From the NCBI GenBank assembly GCA_017428215.1, contig JAFRRH010000031.1:87930-151929 (forward strand): DNA of 64,000 bases. Reading direction: 5' to 3'. The notes under the pieces were generated by a model. That model was not told the DNA's origin. It was given only the letters and a program-made list of their open reading frames with translations, and ran no database searches. A program made the translations under genes and the position numbers. This document shows, in pieces, positions 1-9,200 of the stretch (positions are counted from its first letter, which is position 1; each line of letters begins with the position of its first letter). The stretch comes from Selenomonadaceae bacterium. GTDB lineage: Bacteria > Bacillota > Negativicutes > Selenomonadales > Selenomonadaceae.

Positions 1-836
1 TCAAGCTCGGAACGTTCCCTGCTTACATCGGTCAATTCGGTTAAAAGTTCACGCCGCCGAATTTGCCGATTTTCCATTTCCCGCAGTGAATCTTCCATAA
101 CTTTTTTATTTCGCGCTGTAACGTCGTCCTCTTTTTGTTGCGATTGAGCTTCGACTTCTGCACGCAATTTTTCATATTCAGCCTTAAGTTGTACTTCGTC
201 TTCAGCAACGGAATCTTCCGCGTATTTTTTTATTTCCGCCATCCACTTTTCAAGCAACACCTTCTGCGAATTATTTCGTTCAAATTCAACCTTCTCAAGT
301 TGCTGTTGAAGTTCGTCAATCTGCTCTTGCGTCAACTGCAAATTATCGGCGTTCTGCAGTTTCAGCTGAATATTTAACTGTTCGTTCATGAACTCATCGC
401 GGATTTTATTGCGCTCTTCAATGTATTGTGGCTCGGATTTTTTGCGATATTCTTCCGCTGCCAATTTTCTGCGACTTTCGAGTTCGGCAAGCTGACTTAT
501 TATAATCTGCGCATTCTTCTGCCACGTCGCCGCGTCGAAGACTTCTTTATTAGTTTCGGGCGGCTGAGGTTTTGGAAGTGCAACGATTTTCATTGCCTCG
601 TTGAGTTCCAAACGCAAGCGCAATTCTTTTGCTCTCAACTCGTTAAGATATTCGCCGTCGGGGTGCGCCGCTTGAATTTTTTCTATGTCAATTATTCCGA
701 AGCCCTCTGCCTCTTTTGGCGCAGGCTTTTCGATTTTGGTTTCGACGGGTTGTGCGGGTTCGGGCGTGTTATAAACGTAAAGACCGACGCCGCCGATTAT
801 CGCCGCGATTGCCGCCGCTAACGCCCTATAATTCAC
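1..836 (-). CDS. OmpH/Skp-like coiled-coil envelope protein (3' end outside window)
   Basis: Reading the minus strand from a GTG at 836 gives an open frame that runs off the left edge, so at least 278 residues are present. The first 20 or so residues form a short uncleaved-looking hydrophobic segment (ALAAAIAAIIGGVGLYVY), followed by a Pro/Glu linker and then a motif like that of the next gene (FGIIDIEKIQAAHPDGEYL against VGTIDYQQVMAAHPDVQNL). The rest is highly charged Glu/Gln/Lys coiled coil. The GTG is preceded by GGAGGCGG. OmpH/Skp proteins chaperone outer-membrane proteins in the periplasm. This one is longer than the usual 150-180 residues, so a structural or tethering role is possible. 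It lies 87 bp downstream of its shorter paralog and is probably co-transcribed with it. Confidence 0.75.
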   Translation of the reverse strand, partial: MNYRALAAAIAAIIGGVGLYVYNTPEPAQPVETKIEKPAPKEAEGFGIIDIEKIQAAHPDGEYLNELRAKELRLRLELNEAMKIVALPKPQPPETNKEVFDAATWQKNAQIIISQLAELESRRKLAAEEYRKKSEPQYIEERNKIRDEFMNEQLNIQLKLQNADNLQLTQEQIDELQQQLEKVEFERNNSQKVLLEKWMAEIKKYAEDSVAEDEVQLKAEYEKLRAEVEAQSQQKEDDVTARNKKVMEDSLREMENRQIRRRELLTELTDVSRERSEL

Positions 837-867
837 CGCTACCGCCTCCAAATGTGATTATTGAAAA

Positions 868-923
868 GTGGTTAGCGATTAGAAATTTCTACTAACCACT
901 AACCACTAATCATTAACCACTAA
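868..923. repeat. Palindromic intergenic repeat, copy 1
   Basis: The gap between the two OmpH-like genes is filled by repeated units of the type TTAGTGGTTAG and their complement CTAACCAC, able to fold into a hairpin. A very similar element with the same words (GATTAGTGGTTAGT, CTAATCGCTAACCAC) lies at 51275-51340, directly after cheD. Two copies 50 kb apart suggest a small interspersed palindromic element. Its function is unknown. Confidence 0.6.
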
Positions 924-1391
924 TTATTTTTTGCCGAGTTCCGTGATGACTTCCGCAGTTATATCCTGTCCGCCGTAAATGACTGCCATCTTGTCGATAA
1001 CAACCGCTAAGCCCTTTTTATCAGCGACTTTTTTAATTGCGGCGTCTACTGCGTTTCTAATCGGGTCTAATAGTTCCTGTTGTTTCTGCGCGAGCCGTTC
1101 TTGACATTGACGATAATAATCCGCTTTTTCCTGGTCGTTCATGCCCTGGGATTTTTCGTCGAATTCCTTTTTTATGTCAGCAATCGCAGTTTCCATTTGC
1201 CCCTGCAGATTTTGTACATCGGGGTGCGCCGCCATAACTTGTTGATAATCTATAGTTCCGACGCTTGACGAACTTGCCGCCGACGCGATATTTCCGGTTT
1301 GTGTCAAAGCCAACGCGACTACAGAGCCGATAAAAATCACCGCAATTAAAATGCTAACGAACCTAACTTGTTTCTTTTCCAATTTCATCAT
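924..1391 (-). CDS. OmpH/Skp family periplasmic chaperone
   Basis: This is a 155-residue protein with an N-terminal hydrophobic segment (about residues 10-30, signal anchor or signal peptide). An OmpH core follows, starting with VGTIDYQQVMAAHPDVQ and continuing as a charged helical hairpin rich in Gln, Lys and Glu. It ends in a short beta segment (LAVVIDKMAVIYGGQDIT), which is typical of Skp/OmpH. Family members bind unfolded outer-membrane proteins in the periplasm. The presence of the family fits a diderm Firmicute. AAGGAG lies 9 bases before the first of two adjacent ATG codons. A good promoter lies just upstream, and the longer paralog follows on the same strand. Confidence 0.88.
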   Translation of the reverse strand: MMKLEKKQVRFVSILIAVIFIGSVVALALTQTGNIASAASSSSVGTIDYQQVMAAHPDVQNLQGQMETAIADIKKEFDEKSQGMNDQEKADYYRQCQERLAQKQQELLDPIRNAVDAAIKKVADKKGLAVVIDKMAVIYGGQDITAEVITELGKK

Positions 1392-1423
1392 TGTGCAACT
1401 CTCCTTAAATTTTGACGCCGCTG

Positions 1424-1452
1424 ATTATATCAGACGGTTTTATCCTTTGCAA
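1424..1452 (-). promoter_or_regulatory. Sigma-A type promoter of the OmpH genes
   Basis: On the minus strand TTGCAA (1447-1452) is followed after exactly 17 bases by TATAAT (1424-1429), about 30 bases before the OmpH start codon. Confidence 0.7.
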
Positions 1453-1581
1453 ATTAAAATTTCTATTCGTGAGACGGTGCTCGCGCCCAAGGTCTCGCCA
1501 TAAACTTTCCCTCCTAAATTTGAATTGCTTGCGTGTATATTACCAGATTAATTTCAGATATTCAAGACGCGAAAAAAATTT

Positions 1582-1610
1582 TTGCACGCGGGAAATTTTT
1601 TTGCTATCAT
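1582..1610 (+). promoter_or_regulatory. Extended -10 promoter of the M48 peptidase gene
   Basis: TTGCAC (1582-1587), a 17-base spacer and TATCAT (1605-1610). The spacer carries an A/T tract and ends in TGC, giving an extended -10. Confidence 0.7.
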
Positions 1611-1643
1611 GTGGAAAATTTTTGTTCAAGGAGGAAAATAATC

Positions 1644-2762
1644 ATGAGCTTAAAGAAAAAATTTTTAGCGACTGTAACGGCGGCGGCGTTAAGTATTTCG
1701 CTAACGTTCGGTACTCCCGCCACAGTTGAGGCGGCAAGTGCGATTGACCTTATCGGCACGGGAATTGCAATAGGCGTGCAAGCCTCTCAACTTAACGCGC
1801 AACTTAATCAAAAAATTAAATACTACGACACGACCGAAGAGGGACGCCAAGAACTTTACGACAGCTTCCGCCAAAAATACGGCGTTAACAACGACCCAAA
1901 TTATAACGCTCAACTCGATAGGGTTATGGCGAATTTAACGAAGGGCGTCGCCGCGATTGACCCGACCATTAATAGCAAGCCTTATCTTTACTTTGTATCG
2001 AATCAGAATACAATCAACGCCGCTTGCTCAATGGGACATGTCATGATGGTTAACGCCGGCACGTTTAAGAAAATTACTAACGAGGACGAGATTGCCGCTA
2101 TCGTCGGGCACGAAATGGGACACGGACAAAGAAATCATGTTGCTAAGGGCAATAAAAAACATCTCCAAAAAGCTGTGACTGCTCAGATTGCAGGTACGGC
2201 AATAGGCGCGAGTGTTGGCGGCGGCGCGTTGACTTCGATAATCACTCAAGTTGCGCTCAATCATTCGGTTGCTCACGGCGACAGAAAACACGAGACCGAA
2301 GCCGACCTTTTGGGCTTTGAATATATGACGCACACAAATTATAATCCTGGAGCCTGCGCGGCTGTCATGCAAAGATTCGTTGATATGGAAATTGGCAGTA
2401 AACAATCGGGCGCAATGGCATTTTTCAATCCCTCCGACCACCCCGACAGCGCAAAACGCCGCGACGCTTACGTTAAAAAACTTTACGAGTACAGCAGAAA
2501 CCACGTTACAGCTAAAAATGCCGTCATAACCGTTAACAATAAAACTTTTATAAAAGTTGCCGCGTCGTCGGATATGTCCGCCGCTGAACGTTCATATTTT
2601 GTACTTGGAAATTTGGCGTCGGCTTATCACAGTGGACAAAATACATATGCGGCTACCGTTCAAAATGGAACTGTTATGCTGGGCAATCAGCCGATTATCG
2701 CGCCGCTTGAAGGTGACGAAGACGCGCAAACTATTGCCGACAGATTGAACGCCATTAAATAA
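1644..2762 (+). CDS. M48 family zinc metalloprotease, secreted
   Basis: The protein has 372 residues from the ATG at 1644, chosen because AAGGAGG lies 8 bases before it and it begins with a clear signal peptide (MSLKKKFLATVTAAALSIS, cleavage likely after VEA). The open frame extends upstream to 1533, but that part crosses the promoter. The zinc site HEMGH is at about residues 156-160, with the downstream Glu ligand in HETEAD near residue 217. The arrangement resembles the BepA/LoiP group of periplasmic M48 peptidases that handle misfolded outer-membrane proteins. That role is an inference, supported by the neighbouring OmpH genes. The C-terminal 100 residues are less conserved. A bidirectional terminator follows. 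Confidence 0.88.
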   Translation: MSLKKKFLATVTAAALSISLTFGTPATVEAASAIDLIGTGIAIGVQASQLNAQLNQKIKYYDTTEEGRQELYDSFRQKYGVNNDPNYNAQLDRVMANLTKGVAAIDPTINSKPYLYFVSNQNTINAACSMGHVMMVNAGTFKKITNEDEIAAIVGHEMGHGQRNHVAKGNKKHLQKAVTAQIAGTAIGASVGGGALTSIITQVALNHSVAHGDRKHETEADLLGFEYMTHTNYNPGACAAVMQRFVDMEIGSKQSGAMAFFNPSDHPDSAKRRDAYVKKLYEYSRNHVTAKNAVITVNNKTFIKVAASSDMSAAERSYFVLGNLASAYHSGQNTYAATVQNGTVMLGNQPIIAPLEGDEDAQTIADRLNAIK

Positions 2763-2769
2763 AAAAATT

Positions 2770-2807
2770 ATCCTCGCCGCTCTAAATAAGTGACGAGGAT
2801 TTTTTTT
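2770..2807. terminator. Bidirectional terminator between M48 peptidase and alaS
   Basis: ATCCTCG (2770-2776) pairs perfectly with CGAGGAT (2794-2800). A run of T follows on the plus strand and a run of A precedes on the other side, so the hairpin can serve both convergent genes. Confidence 0.75.
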
Positions 2808-2819
2808 GCCTTTAGAAAA

Positions 2820-5432
2820 TTATTTGCCGAGATTTTCAAGAATATTTTTAGCCGATTCAAACATTTTCGGAATACCGTCGGGATTTTTGCCGCCCGCTTG
2901 AGCCATATCGGGACGACCGCCGCCGCCCCCGCCAACAATCTTGGAAATTTCTTTAACAATCTTTCCTGCGTGAACGCCAGCCGCTAATGCTTTTTTATCC
3001 GCCTTAACAACCAGCGAAACTTTTCCGTCATTAACTGCCGCAAGAACAATTACGCCGCCGTCGAGTTTGTCGATAAGAAAATCTGCCATGCCGCGCAGGT
3101 CGTCTGGAGTTTTAGCTTGCACGACGCCTTTTAAATATTTCAACGCGCCGACTTCTTCCACGCCGACCAAAAGTTTTTGAGCCTCTGCACGCTCTTTAAT
3201 CTTTTGGACTTCCTCAAGCTGTTTACGCATATTTTTATCTTCGGCGAGAATTTTTTCAATCTGCGCGGGCAAATCCTCTGCACGTACTTTCAACGCCGCC
3301 GCGACCAAATTCAAAATTTCGGCTTGATGAGTGGCGTCTTTAATTGCCGCACGACCGGTAACAGCTTCGATACGCCGAACGCCCGCCGCAATGCCGCCTT
3401 CGCTGACGATTTTAAATCTGCCAATCTGCCCGATATTTTTAACGTGCGAGCCGCCGCATAATTCGCAACTGAAATCTTTCACGCTGACCACGCGGACAAT
3501 TTCGCCGTATTTTTCGCCGAACAGAGCCATTGCGCCCAATTTTTTTGCTTCGGCTATCGGCATTTGTTTAATATCAACGTCAACTGCCTTTAAAATCTCC
3601 TCGTTAACGAGTTCTTCCACGTCAGCTAATTGTTGAGGTGTTACCGGTTCAAAGTTCGAGAAGTCAAAGCGCAATCTTTCCGGCGTAACCAATGAGCCAG
3701 CTTGATTAACTTGATTGCCGACGACTTTTTTTAACGCCGCTTGCAATAAATGCGTCGCCGTGTGGTTCCGCGCAGAGGAAAGTTTTTTATCGCAGTCAAT
3801 TTTTATTTCTACAACGTCGCCAACTTTAATTTGTCCCTCTTCAACGTATGATTCGTGATAAATCGTTCCGTCGGGCAATTTTTTCGCGTTAGAAACTTTA
3901 ATTTTGCCGAGTTCACTAAAAAGCCAGCCTTCATCGCCGACTTGCCCGCCGCCCTCCGCGTAAAATGGCGTGCAATCCAAAATAATTCCCGCTGAATCGC
4001 CGTCGTGAAGTTCGTCAACAATTTTTCCGTCCTTCCACAGCACAAAAACTTTCGACTTAGTACAAGTTTCGTCGCGGGTAAGGTGTTCGGTGTCGACGTT
4101 CAAAAGGTCGGGAACATCAAGGCGTTCATTGGCGGCACGAGCAGCGCGAGCGCGTTGACGTTGCGCCTCCATTGCCTTATCAAATCCGGCTTTATCGGGC
4201 GCAAGATTATTTTCCTGCAAAATTTCTTCCGTCAACTCAAACGGGAAACCGAACGTGTCGTAAAGTTTAAAACAAATTTCGCCGCTCAAAATTCCGTCTT
4301 TAGCCTTCGACATTTCCAAATTTAAAATTTCCATACCCTGCGCCAACGTCGCTGCGAATCTATCTTCCTCAAGACGCACAACTTTTTTAATGTAAGCGAT
4401 ATTTTTTCCAAGCTCCTCAAAGTCGGGAATATCGGAATAAATTTTCGCAACGGAATCAATCGCGCCCTCAAGGAAGGCGTCCTTAATTCCGAGCATGCGC
4501 CCATGACGAATTGCACGCCTTAAAATTCTGCGCAAAACGTAGCCGCGTCCCTCGTTCGACGGCAAAATTTTATCCATTATCATAAACGCCATAGACCGCG
4601 CATGGTCGGCGATAACTTTCATGGAAATATCTTTTTTAGCGTCGTCGCCATATTTAAGCCCGCTAATTTTCTCGACGTATTCAATTATCGGGAACAATAA
4701 ATCCGTCTCGAAGTTGGAGTTTTTCTGCTGAAGGACGCTTGCAAGCCGTTCAAGCCCGCAACCCGTATCAATATTTTTATGTTCAAGCGGTTTATATTCG
4801 CCGTCCTCGGTTTTGTCAAATTGCGTAAAGACGAGGTTCCAAATTTCTAAAAACCTGTCGCAATCGCAGCCAGGCGCGCAAGTTTCTTTGCCGCAACCGC
4901 GCTCCTCGCCTAAGTCGATATAAATTTCGCTGTCGGGACCACACGGACCGGGACCAATCTCCCAAAAATTATCCTCAAGCCGCACGATATGAGCCGGATT
5001 AAGTCCCGATTGTTTAAGCCAAATTTGCTCCGCCTCGTCGTCGTTGGGATAAATCGATACCCAAAGTTTTTCTCTAGGCAATCCGCAAACTTCCGTTAAA
5101 AATTCCCACGCCCAAGGAATTGCGTCCGCTTTAAAATAATCGCCGAACGAAAAATTTCCTAACATCATAAACGCTGTATGGTGCCGCGCAGTTCGTCCGA
5201 CGTTTTCTATGTCGCCCGTCCGCACGCAACGTTGATTTGTCGTCACTCGCGGGCACGGCGGCTTCAATTTCCCTGTAAAAAACGGTTTAAGCGGTGCCAT
5301 TCCCGCGCCTATCATTAAAAGCGTAGGGTCATTTTCCGGTATCAGCGAAAAACTCGGCATAATTAAATGCCCTTTGCTCTCGAAAAACTTTAAAAACGCT
5401 TCAGCGACTTCTTTGCCTGTCATGTACTTCAA
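2820..5432 (-). CDS. alaS: Alanyl-tRNA synthetase
   Basis: The protein has 870 residues, the normal length for bacterial AlaRS. It charges tRNA-Ala with alanine. The catalytic domain opens with the aminoacylation core (FFESKGH, then TLLMIGAGMAPLKPFF). The editing domain has the HTATHLL zinc/editing motif and CELCGGSHV. The C-terminal domain contains a glycine stretch (GGGGGGRPDMAQAGG). The start is taken as a TTG at 5432 because GGAGG lies 8 bases before it and the resulting LKYMTGKEV matches the common MKYMT-type AlaRS start. The ATG three codons later is too far from the ribosome site. The gene appears monocistronic. No T-box leader is visible in the short upstream region. Confidence 0.97.
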   Translation of the reverse strand: MKYMTGKEVAEAFLKFFESKGHLIMPSFSLIPENDPTLLMIGAGMAPLKPFFTGKLKPPCPRVTTNQRCVRTGDIENVGRTARHHTAFMMLGNFSFGDYFKADAIPWAWEFLTEVCGLPREKLWVSIYPNDDEAEQIWLKQSGLNPAHIVRLEDNFWEIGPGPCGPDSEIYIDLGEERGCGKETCAPGCDCDRFLEIWNLVFTQFDKTEDGEYKPLEHKNIDTGCGLERLASVLQQKNSNFETDLLFPIIEYVEKISGLKYGDDAKKDISMKVIADHARSMAFMIMDKILPSNEGRGYVLRRILRRAIRHGRMLGIKDAFLEGAIDSVAKIYSDIPDFEELGKNIAYIKKVVRLEEDRFAATLAQGMEILNLEMSKAKDGILSGEICFKLYDTFGFPFELTEEILQENNLAPDKAGFDKAMEAQRQRARAARAANERLDVPDLLNVDTEHLTRDETCTKSKVFVLWKDGKIVDELHDGDSAGIILDCTPFYAEGGGQVGDEGWLFSELGKIKVSNAKKLPDGTIYHESYVEEGQIKVGDVVEIKIDCDKKLSSARNHTATHLLQAALKKVVGNQVNQAGSLVTPERLRFDFSNFEPVTPQQLADVEELVNEEILKAVDVDIKQMPIAEAKKLGAMALFGEKYGEIVRVVSVKDFSCELCGGSHVKNIGQIGRFKIVSEGGIAAGVRRIEAVTGRAAIKDATHQAEILNLVAAALKVRAEDLPAQIEKILAEDKNMRKQLEEVQKIKERAEAQKLLVGVEEVGALKYLKGVVQAKTPDDLRGMADFLIDKLDGGVIVLAAVNDGKVSLVVKADKKALAAGVHAGKIVKEISKIVGGGGGGRPDMAQAGGKNPDGIPKMFESAKNILENLGK

Positions 5433-5463
5433 TTTATCGACCTCCAAAAATTTTCTGCCGCGA

Positions 5464-5493
5464 ATTATAGCACACTTCCAAAAAAAAAATAAA
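5464..5493 (-). promoter_or_regulatory. Extended -10 promoter of alaS
   Basis: On the minus strand a consensus TATAAT (5464-5469) is preceded by TGC (GTGTGCTATAAT). The -35 hexamer 18 bases upstream is poor (TTTATT), which is typical of extended -10 promoters. Confidence 0.6.
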
Positions 5494-5532
5494 GCCCCGC
5501 TCAAATGAAACTGCTTAAACACCTCGCGATTG

Positions 5533-5561
5533 TTGATAAAATATTGTAAAAAGGATATAAT
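5533..5561 (+). promoter_or_regulatory. Promoter of the coiled-coil gene at 5590
   Basis: TTGATA (5533-5538), a 17-base spacer and TATAAT (5556-5561), followed by an AGGAG site and a TTG start. This is close to consensus. Confidence 0.72.
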
Positions 5562-5589
5562 GTCTGCAAAAATTTAGGAGTGATGACTT

Positions 5590-6219
5590 TTGAATCAAGA
5601 TAATAGTTCAGAATTGGCTAATGATTTACTCGATGAGGACGATAATTCCTATGACACCATTAAATTTTATGAGGGCGTCGCCGAATCTCTTATGAATGAT
5701 TCCGATACCCTTAAAGAGGTCAAAATCCGCGCTAAAAATCTCGCTGAACAGAACGCCCAACAGAAAATCGCCGATTATGTCAACGAGTTCTTGAAAGATA
5801 GATACTTAACCTTTCCTGACGACGAGATTTTATCTATTACCAACCAAATTTTTGAAATCTCCAATATTAATTATGGTATGAAAGATTCTGGCGGCAATGA
5901 AATGATTATTCAGGCTACCGTCACCGCTAAAGTCGACGATAATGACATTATGAATTGTCTTGTTGGGTTTTTTAATGAAAGAATCGAGCTTAAATCGGAA
6001 AATGAAGCTCTTCGCAGGGAATTTGAAACTATTCGCAATAAAAATGAATCTCTTTGCGCGGAAAATGACAACTTGAAATGCCAATATGAAAATCTTCGCA
6101 GAGAAATTGAAACTCTTCACGCGGAAAATGGCAACTTGAGACAACAAATGGAAAATCTTCGCAAGAAAATTGAAACTGCTACCAATATTCGCAATCTTCG
6201 CAAGCTTATTTCTAAATGA
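5590..6219 (+). CDS. Hypothetical protein with C-terminal 21-residue coiled-coil repeats
   Basis: The protein has 209 residues, starting at TTG with AGGAG 9 bases before. The first 125 residues are acidic and look like a small folded domain (about residues 60-115 contain IKDRYLTFPDD-like and VTAKVDDNDIM segments). I do not recognise this domain. Residues 136-198 are three consecutive 21-residue (three-heptad) repeats with the core ENxxLRxxxETLxAEN, giving a leucine-zipper-like coiled coil. No signal peptide or membrane segment is seen, so the product should be cytoplasmic. It has its own promoter and terminator and is transcribed away from alaS and towards mfd. Function unknown. Confidence 0.7.
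   Translation: MNQDNSSELANDLLDEDDNSYDTIKFYEGVAESLMNDSDTLKEVKIRAKNLAEQNAQQKIADYVNEFLKDRYLTFPDDEILSITNQIFEISNINYGMKDSGGNEMIIQATVTAKVDDNDIMNCLVGFFNERIELKSENEALRREFETIRNKNESLCAENDNLKCQYENLRREIETLHAENGNLRQQMENLRKKIETATNIRNLRKLISK
5995..6183 (+). repeat. Three tandem 63-bp repeats in a coiled-coil gene
   Basis: Units at 5995-6057, 6058-6120 and 6121-6183. Each encodes 21 residues beginning (S/A)EN and sharing words such as GAAAATCTTCGCA and GAAATTGAAACT. The units are in frame and would add or remove exactly three heptads if copy number changed. Confidence 0.8.
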
Positions 6220-6241
6220 TAACATTTGCAAAAAAAATTTT

Positions 6242-6276
6242 TGGCGAAACTCCAGCTCGGAGCCTCGCCATTTTAT
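6242..6276. terminator. Terminator between the coiled-coil gene and mfd
   Basis: TGGCGA pairs with TCGCCA around an inner CTCC/GGAG helix (6242-6270). A T-rich tail follows on the plus strand and an A-run precedes it, so it can act for both converging genes. Confidence 0.7.
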
Positions 6277-6278
6277 TT

Positions 6279-9200
6279 TTAGCCGCCTAATGCACGTAGC
6301 ACATTTAAAATCCGGCTCAACATGTTCTTTTTAGTCCTAAACGTCAAGAAAATCCGTTGCGAACTTTCTACAAACTTAAAATCACGTCTAAATATCTTCG
6401 ACAAATCGATAATTCCCTGCACGGACAATTTTTTTAAGTCGCTGAATAAAATTTCGACTCGCAAATCCTTTTCCTTGATAGAAATTACGCCTAGATTTTT
6501 TGCCGCCAATCTTATCAACGCAATTTGCAATAAATTTTCGACCGGCTCTGTAATTTTTCCGAATCTGTCAGTTAATTCCTCGCGCAAATCTTTTATTTCC
6601 CGTTCCTCGCGTATTACTGCCAATCTGCGATAAATTTCTATCTTGTCACCAGAATTTTCTATGTAGTTTTTTTCTAGGAATGCCTCAACTGGCAAATTTA
6701 TTATCGGATTGAGTTCGTTGACGTTTTCAAGGGATTTTTTTTGCAATTTTTTGACTGCATCTTCTAAAAGTTGGCAATACATTTCAAATCCGACGCTCGC
6801 AATATGCCCGTGCTGTTGTGCGCCTAATAAATTACCTGCGCCGCGTATTTGTAAGTCTCTCATTGCGATTTTAAAGCCCGCGCCCAACTGCGCAAATTCC
6901 CGCATTGCTTGTAAACGTTTTTCAGCCGTCTCACTCAAAATTCTATCTGCGCGGTGAACAAAATACGCAAATGCCATGCGACTTGACCGTCCAACGCGCC
7001 CGCGCATTTGATAAAGTTGCGCCAATCCGAAATTATTCGCGTCGTAAATTATAATTGTGTTCGCATTTGCCACATCAAGCCCGCTCTCAATAATTGTTGT
7101 TGACAAAAGCACATTAAAAACGCCCTCGTAAAAGTCCATCATAATATTTTCCAGAAAATCATTGGACATTTGCCCGTGCGCCATTTGAATTTTAGCCTCC
7201 GGCACCAATTTTGCCAACCTATCGCGCATTAAATCGATAGTTTCAATACGATTATAGACAAAATACACTTGCCCGCCGCGCCAAATCTCTCTGTGAATCG
7301 CTTCAGCAATAATTTCGTCGCTGTCCTCGATAATATACGTTTGAACGGGGAATCTTTCAGCGGGCGCGGTCTCAATCAGGCTCATATCACGCGCCCCGAC
7401 TAAACTCATATGCAAAGTTCGCGGAATTGGCGTCGCTGACAGCGTTAAAACGTCAACGCCCATACTCATTGCGCGAATTTTTTCTTTTTGTTTGACGCCG
7501 AATCTCTGTTCTTCGTCGATAATCAGCAATCCGAGATTTTTAAATTGAATTCTGCTGGATAAAATGGAATGCGTGCCGATTAAAATATCAACTTGCCCTG
7601 CGCGGACTTTTTGGAGAGTAATTCGCTGTTCTTTAGGCGTTCTGAAGCGGCAAATAACATCAACAGTCGGCAAAAAGCCTGCAAATCGTTCAGAAAAAGT
7701 TTGAAAATGCTGTTGAGCTAAAACGGTCGTCGGAACTAAAACTGCGCATTGTTTACCGTTCATTGCGGCTTTATAGGCGGCGCGGATTGCAACTTCAGTT
7801 TTTCCGAAGCCGACATCGCCGCAAATTAATCTGTCCATAGGTTTTGGTAGTTCCATATCGCGTTTTACGTCCTCGACGGCTTTAATTTGGTCGGCAGTTT
7901 CTTCGTAGGGAAAAGCGTCTTCAAATTCGCGTTGCGAGGCGTCATCAACGTCAAAAGCGAAGCCAGGCGCATTTTCGCGGCGTGCGTACAGTTCCAAAAG
8001 TTTTTCTGCAATGTCTTCGACGGCGGCGGCGGCTCTCGATTTAGCTTTAGTCCACTCTCCGGAACCTAAACGCGACAATTTCGGCGTAGAATTATCATCT
8101 GAAATATATTTTTGCAGATATTGAACTTGCTCGACGGGAATATAAAGTTTATCGGTGCCGCCGTATTGAATTTGTAGAAAATCTTTGCGTTGACCGTTGA
8201 ATTCCAGAGTTTCGACGCCTAAATATTTGCCAATGCCGTTATCGACGTGCACAACGTAATCACCGGGCTTAATTTCGTTAAAATGTTTAATTCTATCGCC
8301 TGCGCCCTGAAAAATTTTTTTACGCCGATGAATTTGCCCGCCGAATATATTTTTTTCTGTAAGGACGGTAATTTTAGCATTAGGAAGTGTAAAACCGTCG
8401 CTTAAATTGCCGAGTTGCAGATTAACATCGCTCAAATCATTTTCCGCCAAAAGTTTTTTCAAGCCGAGCATTTTAGATTGACTGGAGAAGACGATATAAA
8501 TTTTTTGCCCGATTTCGTTAAGGCGTGCGAGTTCCTCAAGTAAAAATTTTGTTTGCCCTTGAAAACTGGTAACATTAGTTGCGTTAATGCCAATAGATTC
8601 CGTTGGTTCGACGCCGCGAATATTTTTCATCATAAGTTCTAAGTAAATCAGCGTACTCAATCGGGAATGTTGGACGAGTTCATTAAACGAGAAAATTTTT
8701 TTCTTAAGTTCCGGAGTTTCGACAGTCAAATTGCGAATAGCCTCGAAAATTCTAGCGGGTTCGTCAAAAATAATTGTAGCATTTTCGCCGGCGCAAGTTA
8801 GAAATGGTTCAGTAGTATTGACAAAATTTTTTATCGGCAAAATGGTAATGGATTGAATTTTTTTATTAGTACGGAGCGTATTAATATCGATTTCGCGCAG
8901 AGAATCGACTTCATCTCCGAAAAATTCTACGCGACAAGGCGTCGGCTCATTAATCGGATAAAAATCGACAATGCCGCCGTGCACGCTAAATTTTCCTATC
9001 GAATCGACTTTATCGGAGCGTTCGTAGCCGAATTCGTCAAGCTTTAGCAAGAAATTTTCAAGCGATAAATGCTGTTCAACTTTAATTGACAGTTGCGATT
9101 TTAAGAAGTCTTGCCTTGAAAAATCTTTTTTAACAGCGGCGGCGGCGGTAGCTAGCAAAATTATTTTTTCGCCGCGCAGAAGTCTTGAAAATATTTCCAA

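Noticed and set aside
2028..2504. 158-codon minus-strand frame opposite the M48 peptidase
   Set aside because: It lies wholly antisense to the zinc-protease domain, with no ribosome site and no recognisable motif.
5433..5589. Possible T-box leader for alaS
   Set aside because: Fewer than 80 bases lie between promoter and start, and no T-box core or terminator pair is present.
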